In this document: in pieces, positions 13,129-20,138 of the stretch
Position numbering within the stretch: position 1 is the first letter of the stretch
Layout of the letters: every line of letters begins with the position of its first letter
From: CAYVQE01 sp964633205
GTDB lineage: Bacteria; Myxococcota; B64-G9
Assembly: GCA_964633205.1 (NCBI GenBank)
Contig: CAZWFN010000120.1
Coordinates: 1 to 20,138, forward strand
Direction of reading: 5' to 3'
Length of the DNA: 20,138 bases
Position numbers and translations under genes: made by a program
The notes under the pieces: generated by a model
Told to the model about the DNA's origin: nothing
Databases searched by the model: none
Seen by the model: only the letters and a program-made list of their open reading frames with translations

Positions 13129-14226
13129 ATGACGGATGCGATCACGAATGCCATGGCGGAGTGCAACGAGCGTGACGCTGGTTCTCCTCGGCCTCTGTCC
13201 GACCATATGCGCCGGGTGTTTCCCAAGGCTTGCGTACAGCTCGAGCGGGTACTGGACCGGGAGCTGGAGCGGGATCCGGTGAGGCGGGGCTGGGGCGGGA
13301 GGGAGGCCTTGGTGGACCTGATCCTGGAGCTGCTGGACCTGGGGCGGGTGATCGAGCTCAAGCACGAGATCCGGTCGCTGGAGTCGGAAATCGAGGCCGG
13401 GAGGAGGCGGCTGGCCGGGCTTCGCCGTAAGCGGATCTCGGAGCCCGCCGGCGGGGGACGGCTTTTGCGTTCGGAAAAGCGGCTTTCGAAGAAGATCGAG
13501 GAATGTGGGGCGCGGATAGACGCGTTGCAGCGGCTCAGGCGCGAGAAGATGGGCGCTATCGTCTCCGAGGGCCGCTCGATCGGAATCCGGCTGGACCGCG
13601 AGCAGGTGGAGCTGTTCCTGTCGTCGGTGACCGGCGAGACCGTGCTACACATGGCCAACCTGTTCGAAAACGTCAAGCGCATCGCCGAACAGCTCCGCAC
13701 CATGGCCGACGAAAGCGGCGAGGACGTCCACACCGCCCGGCGCTACCACGGCATGCACGTGATGCTCGTGCTGGTGCTGGCGCGAGCGAACAAACTCGCC
13801 CTGGACGGGATCGAAGTCCACGAGGAGCGGATCCAGGACATCCGGTGCGAAAACCGGAGGGAAAACGAGAGGGCCAGGTCGCTGGAAGAGACGGTTCGCG
13901 CCGAGGACGACCGCGCATTGCTCCGTTCGAACATCCACGCCCAGGCCATCACAGACGAGGCATGCGCGCTCCACTTGGAGCAGCTCGCAGACCAGGCCAG
14001 CCGCCTGGAGGTCGCCCAGGAGCGGCTGCGGGAGCGATACCTGGTGGCGCACAACACGCTCAGGACCGCCACCCTGGCGGCGGAGTTTACCGACATCGTG
14101 GCCGCCGGCATCAACACCATGGCGGCCCTCGGATCGATGAAGCTGCCCGAGATCGCCCACTTCCGCAACGACATGCTGCGCGAGAGATACCTGGAGGTGG
14201 CGCGGCTCGCCCGGGAGGGTGGTTGA
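13129..14226 (+). CDS. coiled-coil protein, 365 aa, paralogue of the gene at 770-1867
   Basis: This is the same unrecognised family as the first coiled-coil gene and exactly the same length. ATG at 13129 is chosen for its GGGAGG upstream and for agreement with the paralogue; an earlier in-frame start at 13051 would contain the promoter. The near-identical core is about residues 156-220: EQVELFLSSVTGETV, MANLFENVKRIAEQLR, HTARRYHGMHVMLVLVLARA. The C-terminal third also matches (AITDEACALHLEQLADQ, ERY....TLRTATLAAEFTDI, FRNDMLRERYLEVA). The N-terminal 35 residues differ entirely. It is followed after 58 bases by a membrane protein gene in the same orientation, probably one transcript. Confidence 0.85.
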   Translation: MTDAITNAMAECNERDAGSPRPLSDHMRRVFPKACVQLERVLDRELERDPVRRGWGGREALVDLILELLDLGRVIELKHEIRSLESEIEAGRRRLAGLRRKRISEPAGGGRLLRSEKRLSKKIEECGARIDALQRLRREKMGAIVSEGRSIGIRLDREQVELFLSSVTGETVLHMANLFENVKRIAEQLRTMADESGEDVHTARRYHGMHVMLVLVLARANKLALDGIEVHEERIQDIRCENRRENERARSLEETVRAEDDRALLRSNIHAQAITDEACALHLEQLADQASRLEVAQERLRERYLVAHNTLRTATLAAEFTDIVAAGINTMAALGSMKLPEIAHFRNDMLRERYLEVARLAREGG

Positions 14227-14284
14227 AATATCAGAAACGAGGGAATCTTTTCGTCCTGGAACGTGAGAGCGCAAGGAGGAGACC

Positions 14285-15190
14285 ATGACCGCGAAGATTC
14301 AGCCGTCCAGAGTCCGCGCACAAGCGCGCAAGTACGTCCGGGACTACGTCCGCAAGACGATGGATGCGCGGCTCGACCCCTTCGTCGAGCGTCACATGCG
14401 CTCGTACCGGCGGGTGGCGGCCCGATCGCTCAATTGCTGCTTTCCCGACCTGCTGGTCACGCTCTACAACGGTCCAGCCTGGGCCGTGGGCAAGATCAGG
14501 AAGAGGAAAACCACCAGGCCCACTTTCTCCGCGCGCAGCCTGCAGCGACGGTTCACCGAGGAGGTATTTCGCCCCGAGGAGTTCCAGCAGGGGCTCAGGC
14601 GGTTCATCGAGAACAAGGTGTTCGAGCCCTACCGCAAGGGCCTGGCCGAGGTGCGGTCCGATCTCGAGCGGGATGGGTTGTGGGATCCTGAGACCTTCGA
14701 GGAAGTCGTCCGCCACAGGCTTGACCTGGTCCGCCAGCCCGGGGAGTCGGTGTCGAAGGCGGTCGTCATGGCGGTCGAGATCGGGGTCGGTTCGCTGGTG
14801 TACGACGAGCTCACCCGCGGGTTCGGGGGCGCCGCCGGTGTCGCCGCGGCCGAGGCGATCTACACGAGCCAGCTCGGCCTGTTGGGCTCGATGTGGACCT
14901 GGGTGGTCGGCATGCCGGCCTGGGTAGAGGCGGCCGGGATGATCGCCGGCGGGGCGTGCGCCATGTTCCTGCTGGCGCCGCTGCTCGGGGCCGTGATCGA
15001 GTGCACCGTCAACCGGCGGCGGGACATGGCCGGCAAGATCCGGAAGGACTACCAGGAGATGATCGACGGCTTGATGGGCGAGGCGGGAAACGAAGGCCAG
15101 GGCGTCGGGCCACTGGTGGTCGATCTGGCGGACAAGACCAGCGACGCGCTGGACCTGATCCGGGACGCGGCGCGGCTGCTACGGGTCTGA
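14285..15190 (+). CDS. hypothetical membrane protein, 301 aa, downstream of the second coiled-coil gene
   Basis: Not recognised. ATG at 14285 has AAGGAGG 7 bases upstream. A basic helical N-terminus (1-150, with many K/R) precedes hydrophobic segments at about residues 157-173, 196-213 and 216-240. A charged, helical C-terminal tail follows (245-301). The last two membrane segments form a tight hairpin around MPAWVEAAG. Its position behind the coiled-coil gene suggests that the coiled-coil protein acts at the membrane with it; this is inference from order only. No separate promoter was found. Confidence 0.7.
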   Translation: MTAKIQPSRVRAQARKYVRDYVRKTMDARLDPFVERHMRSYRRVAARSLNCCFPDLLVTLYNGPAWAVGKIRKRKTTRPTFSARSLQRRFTEEVFRPEEFQQGLRRFIENKVFEPYRKGLAEVRSDLERDGLWDPETFEEVVRHRLDLVRQPGESVSKAVVMAVEIGVGSLVYDELTRGFGGAAGVAAAEAIYTSQLGLLGSMWTWVVGMPAWVEAAGMIAGGACAMFLLAPLLGAVIECTVNRRRDMAGKIRKDYQEMIDGLMGEAGNEGQGVGPLVVDLADKTSDALDLIRDAARLLRV

Positions 15191-15202
15191 GGGAGGATCG
15201 AG

Positions 15203-15250
15203 ATGGGAAGTAAACGGCTCGAGGCGGCGGGCGTGGTGTCGCGCAGGTAG
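15203..15250 (+). other. 15-codon open frame with strong ribosome binding site, likely gene remnant
   Basis: GGGAGG stands 6 bases before an ATG at 15203 that is followed by only 15 codons and a TAG. The site directly follows the membrane-protein stop, as the start of a further operon gene would. It looks like the 5' stub of a deleted gene, or a very short peptide. Confidence 0.3.
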
Positions 15251-15256
15251 CGGATA

Positions 15257-15268
15257 CCACCGCGGTGG
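15257..15268. repeat. perfect 12-base palindrome between convergent genes
   Basis: CCACCGCGGTGG lies in the 124-base gap between the + strand membrane-protein gene and the minus-strand two-TM gene. A small hairpin (CTCGT-N6-ACGAG) follows at about 15281-15296. No T-run follows either, so a terminator is possible but unproven. Confidence 0.3.
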
Positions 15269-15314
15269 GGGTAGTGCCACGGCCAGCTCGTCAGAAAACG
15301 AGGTTGTCGTCCTG

Positions 15315-15719
15315 TCATGCCGCCGGGACGGCCTCCCACTCGAACCTGCCACCGGTGCTCGAGGACAGGCGGAACCGGTAGCGACGCCGCATCACGGCGA
15401 TGGTGAACAGGTAGGTGCCGCCCCCCGCCACCAGCAAGGCGCCGCCGCCCACCATGCCCATCAGCGTGGTGGTCGGCTCGGGGTCGACGAAGGCCAGCAC
15501 GATCATCAGCCCGCCGGCAGCGATCATCGCCCCCGCACCGGCGATGGCCGAGCCGTCTCCCCGCACCCACTTGCGCGCATTCGCGATGTCGTTGGCTCCC
15601 GGCAGGAAGTCCGGGTCGGCGGTGACGATGCTGAAGGCCACCCCGCGCTTCATCAGCTCGGCCACCCGCTTCTGCCAGCCCTGATCGCTCGTGTCGACGA
15701 TCGTCTTCTTTCGAGCCAT
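15315..15719 (-). CDS. two-TM membrane protein, 134 aa (intact copy B)
   Basis: Not recognised. ATG at 15719 has GAGGAGG 5-6 bases upstream. A soluble N-terminus (1-55: TIVDTSDQGWQKRVAELMKR, then IVTADPDFLPGANDIAN.RKWV) precedes two hydrophobic helices at about 57-79 and 84-109. A basic stretch RRRYRFRL and a short polar tail follow. It is the intact member of a three-copy family: copy A is at 9873-9314 and a remnant C at 12030-11878. It is divergent from the SF1 helicase gene, just as copy A is divergent from the macro-domain gene. It has its own ECF-type promoter. A phage- or envelope-related membrane role is imaginable but not supported by any motif. Confidence 0.8.
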   Translation of the reverse strand: MARKKTIVDTSDQGWQKRVAELMKRGVAFSIVTADPDFLPGANDIANARKWVRGDGSAIAGAGAMIAAGGLMIVLAFVDPEPTTTLMGMVGGGALLVAGGGTYLFTIAVMRRRYRFRLSSSTGGRFEWEAVPAA

Positions 15720-15741
15720 GGCTTCCTCCTCACGCTCCAGC

Positions 15742-15757
15742 GACGGCAAATTCCGTC
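15742..15757 (-). promoter_or_regulatory. leader hairpin of membrane-protein copy B
   Basis: GACGG and CCGTC flank a 6-base loop, a few bases after the predicted P8 transcript start and about 10 bases before the ribosome binding site. The equivalent stem in copy A has a 3-base loop. A stem right at the 5' end could protect the mRNA or tune translation. Confidence 0.4.
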
Positions 15758-15772
15758 TCTCGTACCAGACAA

Positions 15773-15798
15773 GACGAGGCCAGCCGCTGGGACTGACA
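15773..15798 (-). promoter_or_regulatory. ECF-type promoter P8 (TGTCAG-N16-CGTC) for membrane-protein copy B
   Basis: On the minus strand TGTCAG (15798-15793) and CGTC (15776-15773) are 16 bases apart, 54 bases before the ATG at 15719. About 70 bases around it are similar to the P4 region, which shows that promoter and gene were duplicated together. The rest of the 260-base divergent gap holds no clear promoter for the helicase gene. Confidence 0.75.
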
Positions 15799-15979
15799 GC
15801 CTGATGGACGAAAAGTCGGAAAAAACGATCGGCCGCAACCGGTGAGGAGCCCTCATACTCGTGGTGTTGAATCGTCCTGCATGCAGGAGCCGGCCGCGGT
15901 ACCGCTGTCGGGGAGCCGGTGGTAACATGGAGGGACACGGCAGACACATGAGCGCCTGGCTGCGAAAGGAGCCGATCCG

Positions 15980-18900
15980 ATGTGCGCGATGAACCCCAGC
16001 TCCAGCAAGACCATGCGACAGCTCGCCCGCCAGCTCCAGGTGGAGGAGTCGCAGGTGTCGGCTGCGGCGCGCCGGCTGGACGGCGTCTCGCCCAAGGAGG
16101 CCCGGGACAAGAACAGGCTGTACAAGCCCGAACAGTGCAGGCAGATCGCGGAGATTCTCGGGGTCTCGGCCGACCGGCCGGACGACGGCCCCGAGCTGGC
16201 GGAGCAGGACGAGGCCGCGCGGCCCGAGGCCGCGCCGGAGCCGGTGCCCGAGATGGCACCGGATCCGGCCTGGCCGGTGGAAGATCTCGATTTCCGCGAG
16301 CTGCGCCACCCCCTGCTGATCCACGAGGACGTGCTCGCTGAGGTGGAGCAGAGCGAGATGCTGGGCAAGCGGCTCGGCATCGTGCTGCAGCACTTCGCCG
16401 CCCACGGCCGTACCCCGGTGGTCAAGGGCTGCGCCGACGAGCAGAACCGCGGCTGGCTGCGCTCGCCCCTGGGCGGCAATCATGGCATGCAGTACTACCT
16501 GTGGTGGACCAGGCAGGACAGCCGGCCCGTCAAGGCGCTGGCGCTGCCGGCCGGGGCGATCGTGGTGCGCAAGGTCCGCCATCACGATGACCACGCGCCG
16601 CTCGACGCCGGCGAACCGAGCGACTTCATCCGCCTGGACAGCCGCAAGACCCTGGACGACGGCGACTACATCGGCCAGCCCTGGACCGAGGAGCAGCTGC
16701 GCTTCGTCGCCGCGGCCGATCCGGTGCGCATCGTCCATGGCCGGCCCGGTTCGGGCAAGACCACCGTTCTCTGGATGGCGGTCGAGGCCCGCAACCGCCA
16801 GCGGGTGCTCTACCTGACCTGGTCCCAGGAGCTGGCGCGGGTGGCCGCGGAGCGGTTCGACTCCTTCGCACCGACCGGGGTCGAGGTCGTCACCCGCGAC
16901 TTTGCCACCTTCGTCGGCGAGATCCGCCAACGTGACGTGCCGCGCCGGACCCTGGCGGAGAACCAGTCGCGCTTCAGAGCCGCGATCGAACGGCTCGGCA
17001 GCGCCAGCCTCGGGCCCTGGCGCAACCGCGAAAACGCCCTGTACGCCGAGCTGCGGGCCCACCTGCTGGGCCGGGCCACGCCGGGCGGTGACGCTTGCAT
17101 CAGCGCGGGCTCGCTGGCCCGGCTCGCCGACGCTGCCTACCAGCAGGATCGCGGTGGCCACGGCGGGATCGGCAAGGGGGCGGCCCGGGCGGTGCTCAAG
17201 GTCTTTGCGGCGCTGGAAGCCCCGGGCGCGCTCGACGAGCTGTTCCCGGAGCTGGCGGCCGCTGCCGAGGCCGTCGAGCGGCTGCGCCGGGACGCCCTGC
17301 CGCCGGCGCTCGACACCTTCGACCGCATCGTGGTCGACGAGGTGCAGGACCTGACCCTGCTGGAGCTGGCGGTCGTGATCGAGCTGTGCCGCGCCGTCGC
17401 CCGCCAGCGCGGCCGCGCCCCCTGGCTGCTGCTGGCCGGCGACGAGGGCCAGACGGTACGGCCCTCGGGCTTCGCCTGGGGCCCCTACAAGGATCTGGTG
17501 GCCCGCCGCGCGGGCAGCCCGAGCAGGTATTCGCTGGCCGAAAACCTGCGCTGCCCGGCCCGCATCGCCGCGGTCATCCAGCGGGCTTCCGAAAAATATA
17601 CCGATCTGAACAAGGAGCTGCGCCCGGCCAAGCAGATCGGCTCGGCAGCCGGCCAGCACGTCGGGGCCCAGCTCTTCCACGTGGTCAGCGAAGACCCCGC
17701 CGAGGCCGTCGCCATGATCGACGAGCTCGAGGACGAGGACGGGCTGGTGTTGGTGTCACCGGACGACCTGGCCCCGGACTGGCTGCCGGCGGCGCAGCGC
17801 GAGCTGGTCCACACCCCGGCGCAGGTCAAGGGGCTCGAGTACCAGTCGATCATCCTGCTCGATCCGGGCGAGTTCTTGGCGCGGCTCGAAGACGCCAAGC
17901 TCGACCCCAAGGCCTCCGCCATCGAGGAGCAGGCCAGCCGCACCACCATCGACCAGCTTCGCGTGGCCCTGAGCCGGGCCACCGAGACGCTGGTCTTCGT
18001 GGATGTCGGCTCCGGCCCGCACCAGCGCAGACTGAGCCGCGAGCTGCTCGGCGATGCGGCGCCCTACTCCGCCGCGGACCTGGCCGAGCACTTCCGGGAC
18101 GGGGACAAGACGCCCGAGCAGCGGGTGCTGGCGCGGCTCGACGACGCCCGCAAGCTGGTCGAGGAGAAGCCGCGGCGCGCCTGGCAGCGCGCCGTCCAGG
18201 CGGTGCGCCTGCTCGGCGACCCCGACCGGCCCAACGGCGTGGCCGACCCGGTCATCCGCCGCGATGCGCACCAAACGCTGCTCACCACCGCCGCCCGGCT
18301 GCTGCTGCAGGGCTGGCTGCCCGAGGGGCTGACCGAAGAGGAGCTGCTCGAGACCGCGGGCGACATCCGGCCGGCGATGGCCTCCGATCGCGTAAACGCG
18401 GCATTCGATGCGCTCGAGGACTTTGTGCTGGACAAGGAGTACCACCCCTACCAGCTCCTCGAAGCGGCCGTGGCCCTGGGCGATCAAGGCGCCTGGCTGC
18501 GCGAGGCCTTCGGCCCTGTCCACCAGATGCTGCGCCGCGAGATCGAGCAAGGCCCCACCGCCCACAGCACGGCCGGCGAGTATCGCGGCCAAGTGGCCGG
18601 CTGGCTCGAGCTGACCGGCTACCTGGGCGACGCCGCGGCCAGGGCCGCCGAGCTGCGCCGCCAGGCCGTGGACACGCTCATCGCCGCCGAAAAGCTCGAG
18701 GCGGCCGAGGCGGTGCTGCAGCGCATCGAGCCGCCGGACCTGTTCCGGCTCGGCCGGCTGCGCGAAGCCCAGCAGGCCTACGCCGAGGCGGCCGAGATCT
18801 TCGAGCGCGCCGGGAGGCCGGCCGACGCCCTGCGCAACTGGCGCCACGCCGGCCGCTGGGAGCGGGCCCTGCCCCTGGCGGCCGGCGACGATGGGCTGCG

Positions 18901-19045
18901 CACCGATCTCCAGTGGCTCGGCGATATCGCAGCGGTGCTCGAACGACAACCCGACGGCCAGCGCGAGCGGATGTCCAAACAAGAGCGGCGCAGGCTGCAG
19001 GACCTGTTCGCCAGAGCAGCCGGCGAGCCCGAACGCCGCAGGTGA
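15980..19045 (+). CDS. UvrD-like superfamily 1 helicase with extra N- and C-terminal domains, 1021 aa
   Basis: ATP-dependent helicase or translocase. Motifs seen: Walker A GRPGSGKTT (254-262), motif Ia LYLTWSQELARVA, Walker B DEVQD (453-457), motif III LLLAGDEGQTVRPSGFAW, motif IV ENLRCPARI, and the UvrD-type motifs V VKGLEYQSIIL (616-626) and VI LRVALSRATETLVFVD. Residues 10-62 resemble a helix-turn-helix. Residues 106-205 (LRHPLLIHEDV... WLRSPLGGN..MQYYLWWTRQ... IVVRKVRHHDDH) recall a RelE/ParE-like fold; this is a guess from pattern. The last 330 residues are helical repeats of TPR type (YAEAAEIFERAGRPADALRNW). ATG at 15980 has AAAGGAG about 8 bases upstream. No ECF element faces it. It converges on the csx1-like gene 36 bases away. 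Such fusions fit defence or RNA/DNA repair, not replication. Confidence 0.88.
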   Translation: MCAMNPSSSKTMRQLARQLQVEESQVSAAARRLDGVSPKEARDKNRLYKPEQCRQIAEILGVSADRPDDGPELAEQDEAARPEAAPEPVPEMAPDPAWPVEDLDFRELRHPLLIHEDVLAEVEQSEMLGKRLGIVLQHFAAHGRTPVVKGCADEQNRGWLRSPLGGNHGMQYYLWWTRQDSRPVKALALPAGAIVVRKVRHHDDHAPLDAGEPSDFIRLDSRKTLDDGDYIGQPWTEEQLRFVAAADPVRIVHGRPGSGKTTVLWMAVEARNRQRVLYLTWSQELARVAAERFDSFAPTGVEVVTRDFATFVGEIRQRDVPRRTLAENQSRFRAAIERLGSASLGPWRNRENALYAELRAHLLGRATPGGDACISAGSLARLADAAYQQDRGGHGGIGKGAARAVLKVFAALEAPGALDELFPELAAAAEAVERLRRDALPPALDTFDRIVVDEVQDLTLLELAVVIELCRAVARQRGRAPWLLLAGDEGQTVRPSGFAWGPYKDLVARRAGSPSRYSLAENLRCPARIAAVIQRASEKYTDLNKELRPAKQIGSAAGQHVGAQLFHVVSEDPAEAVAMIDELEDEDGLVLVSPDDLAPDWLPAAQRELVHTPAQVKGLEYQSIILLDPGEFLARLEDAKLDPKASAIEEQASRTTIDQLRVALSRATETLVFVDVGSGPHQRRLSRELLGDAAPYSAADLAEHFRDGDKTPEQRVLARLDDARKLVEEKPRRAWQRAVQAVRLLGDPDRPNGVADPVIRRDAHQTLLTTAARLLLQGWLPEGLTEEELLETAGDIRPAMASDRVNAAFDALEDFVLDKEYHPYQLLEAAVALGDQGAWLREAFGPVHQMLRREIEQGPTAHSTAGEYRGQVAGWLELTGYLGDAAARAAELRRQAVDTLIAAEKLEAAEAVLQRIEPPDLFRLGRLREAQQAYAEAAEIFERAGRPADALRNWRHAGRWERALPLAAGDDGLRTDLQWLGDIAAVLERQPDGQRERMSKQERRRLQDLFARAAGEPERRR

Positions 19046-19081
19046 GAAGAGCAGCCGAAACCGCCCCCGCGGCCGCCTCGC

Positions 19082-20138
19082 TCAGCCGCCCTGGTCACGG
19101 TCATCCGCACCGACCAACCGGGCGAATTCGCGGGCGCGCTTCCCAAGTCCGGCTATCAGGCTTTTTGCCTTGCTCGGATTGCCGTTGAGGCCACCGTGGA
19201 GCATGTCGTTGCGCGCATTGACCACCGGTTGACTCAGCCTCAAGTTCTCCAAGACCTTCCGTGGGAATTCACGACTTCCATCCTTGTACGCCTCGCCAGC
19301 GGCACCCCACTGTTCTTCCATCCTCTTGCGCAAGTCCTCTTCGAATCCAGGCCCCGGCTCGGGCATCGGTTCGCCGCCTCTTGCGAGGTGGTAATGGGTG
19401 ACCAGCCCCTCTCTGAGCATGGCCGCCTGCGACGCGAACCTTTCGAGCCGCCCGAGCAGGCGTGCCAGGTGGGCCGTGGCGCCCAGGCCTTCCCAGCTCG
19501 TGGTGTGCACGGCGCGCAAGGGTTCGACCCACTCGCGCAGAGTGTTCAGCGCATTGCGCAACAAGGGCAGCCGGTTGCCGATCTCCTCGGCCGCCGGATG
19601 GCTCAGCGCCGCGTGGAGCTTGACTGCGGAGCCCGCTTCTCGCCTGGCCGGCGGATCGGCGATGATGTCGCGCAGGCGCACGGTGGCCAGGTCATCGGCG
19701 AACCTGCGCGCCGCCTCCCCAATCCTGCCCGCCAAGCCCGCCTCGCCAAGCGCCTCGCCTTTTTTGCCGTCAGCCCTGGCCGCAGCCACGCTGCGCTTTC
19801 TTTCGATCATGGCCAACTGCTCGAAATCATCGGCCCGCCCGTAGCGCATCAGGGCATCGATGGCGGCGTTCCAGCGGGTGGCGGTGAGGAACCCGGTCAG
19901 GTCCCATATCTTGGTGATGTTGGTCTTCTTGTCGCGGGCCTCGTATCCGCCGTAGAGCACGCGGATGGCCGGCGGATCGGGAACGCGCTCCCGGTCTCGG
20001 GCCCATTCGGACAACATGAAGGCGACCGCCGACATGCCGAACATCGGCTGGATGCGAAAGCCGTGGGTGGTGTCGAGCACGATCGCATCCGGAGCCTCGC
20101 GCTCGCCGGCTTCTTCGAGCGCCTCCGGAGTAAGGGCG
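19082..20138 (-). CDS. csx1: Csx1/TM1812-type CRISPR-associated CARF-HEPN ribonuclease (partial, C-terminal 351 aa)
   Basis: Proteins of this type are RNases switched on by cyclic oligoadenylate bound to a CARF domain. The frame stays open to the right edge, so the N-terminal part of the CARF domain is outside; a GTG at 20080 is not the start. The visible part begins with the end of the CARF domain: IVLDTTHGFRIQPM, then IRVLYGGYEARDKK...WDLTGF, which matches the conserved 'vlDiTHGfR...yYGayEa' pattern of TM1812/Csx1 proteins. The C-terminal HEPN domain carries the catalytic RNxxxH motif as ARNDMLHGG, about 40 residues from the end. A central helical region links them. It is usually part of type III CRISPR loci, but no cas10, repeats or spacers are in the window. 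Its promoter is also outside. Confidence 0.87.
   Translation of the reverse strand, partial: ALTPEALEEAGEREAPDAIVLDTTHGFRIQPMFGMSAVAFMLSEWARDRERVPDPPAIRVLYGGYEARDKKTNITKIWDLTGFLTATRWNAAIDALMRYGRADDFEQLAMIERKRSVAAARADGKKGEALGEAGLAGRIGEAARRFADDLATVRLRDIIADPPARREAGSAVKLHAALSHPAAEEIGNRLPLLRNALNTLREWVEPLRAVHTTSWEGLGATAHLARLLGRLERFASQAAMLREGLVTHYHLARGGEPMPEPGPGFEEDLRKRMEEQWGAAGEAYKDGSREFPRKVLENLRLSQPVVNARNDMLHGGLNGNPSKAKSLIAGLGKRAREFARLVGADDRDQGG

Noticed and set aside
15890..15912. GG-N10-GC spacing upstream of the helicase gene as a second sigma-54 promoter
   Set aside because: It lacks the TGGCAC and TTGC contexts. The spacing alone is expected by chance in GC-rich DNA.
15653..17680. 675-codon minus-strand open frame
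   Set aside because: Antisense shadow of the helicase gene in GC-rich DNA. The helicase motifs are on the + strand.
17095..19188. 697-codon + strand open frame in a second frame of the helicase
   Set aside because: Composition is dominated by Arg, Gly, Ala and Pro, as expected for an out-of-frame reading.

Overview
This is a GC-rich bacterial accessory region. It probably comes from a Pseudomonadota genome, because it encodes a sigma-54 activator of the RtcR type, carries a matching -24/-12 promoter and uses strong GGAGG ribosome binding sites throughout. No rRNA, tRNA, CRISPR array, transposase or housekeeping operon is visible. I cannot place the genus.

Layout, left to right. The C-terminal end of a large protein, possibly a helicase, is on + at 1-600. 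A 365-residue coiled-coil protein follows on + (770-1867). A minus-strand block then holds, in transcription order, an RtcR-like CARF/AAA+ activator (5412-3799), an ECF-like sigma factor (3613-2921), a GreA/GreB-like protein (2837-2376), an overlapping hypothetical protein and a DUF4177-like protein. A small unknown gene (5530-5832, +) is divergent from rtcR. A second minus-strand operon has a frameshifted two-TM membrane protein gene (9873-9314), a radical SAM protein (9312-7972) and a PRTase-like protein (7991-5847). A macro-domain protein with a membrane segment and a helical C-terminus is divergent from it (10076-11806, +). Further right are a remnant of the same membrane-protein family, two small exported or membrane proteins, a second 365-residue coiled-coil paralogue with a downstream membrane protein, an intact two-TM protein (15719-15315, -), a 1021-residue UvrD-like SF1 helicase (15980-19045, +) and the C-terminal 351 residues of a Csx1/TM1812-type CARF-HEPN ribonuclease (19082 to the right edge, -).

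The main finding is regulatory. Eight short intergenic sites share the bipartite element TGTCAG-N16-CGTC. Six are exact, one has a single -35 mismatch and one has a 15-base spacer. Each points at a gene start 20-110 bases away. Such a -35/-10 pair is what an ECF sigma factor would recognise, and an ECF-like sigma gene lies in the window. That sigma gene has no such element. Instead it has a good sigma-54 promoter (GG-N10-GC, 3654-3670), with an AT-rich island upstream where an enhancer would sit, next to the RtcR-like activator gene. The sequence therefore suggests a two-step cascade: an RNA-derived or nucleotide ligand binds the CARF domain, RtcR with sigma-54 switches on the ECF factor, and the ECF factor switches on a scattered regulon. 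That regulon would contain both coiled-coil proteins, the GreA-like operon, the membrane proteins, the small exported proteins and probably radical SAM/PRTase. RtcR normally controls the rtcBA RNA-repair genes, which are absent here, so this looks like a rewired response to RNA damage or phage. The nearby macro-domain, SF1 helicase and CARF-HEPN genes fit a defence or stress-response island, but I see no direct proof that they belong to the same system.
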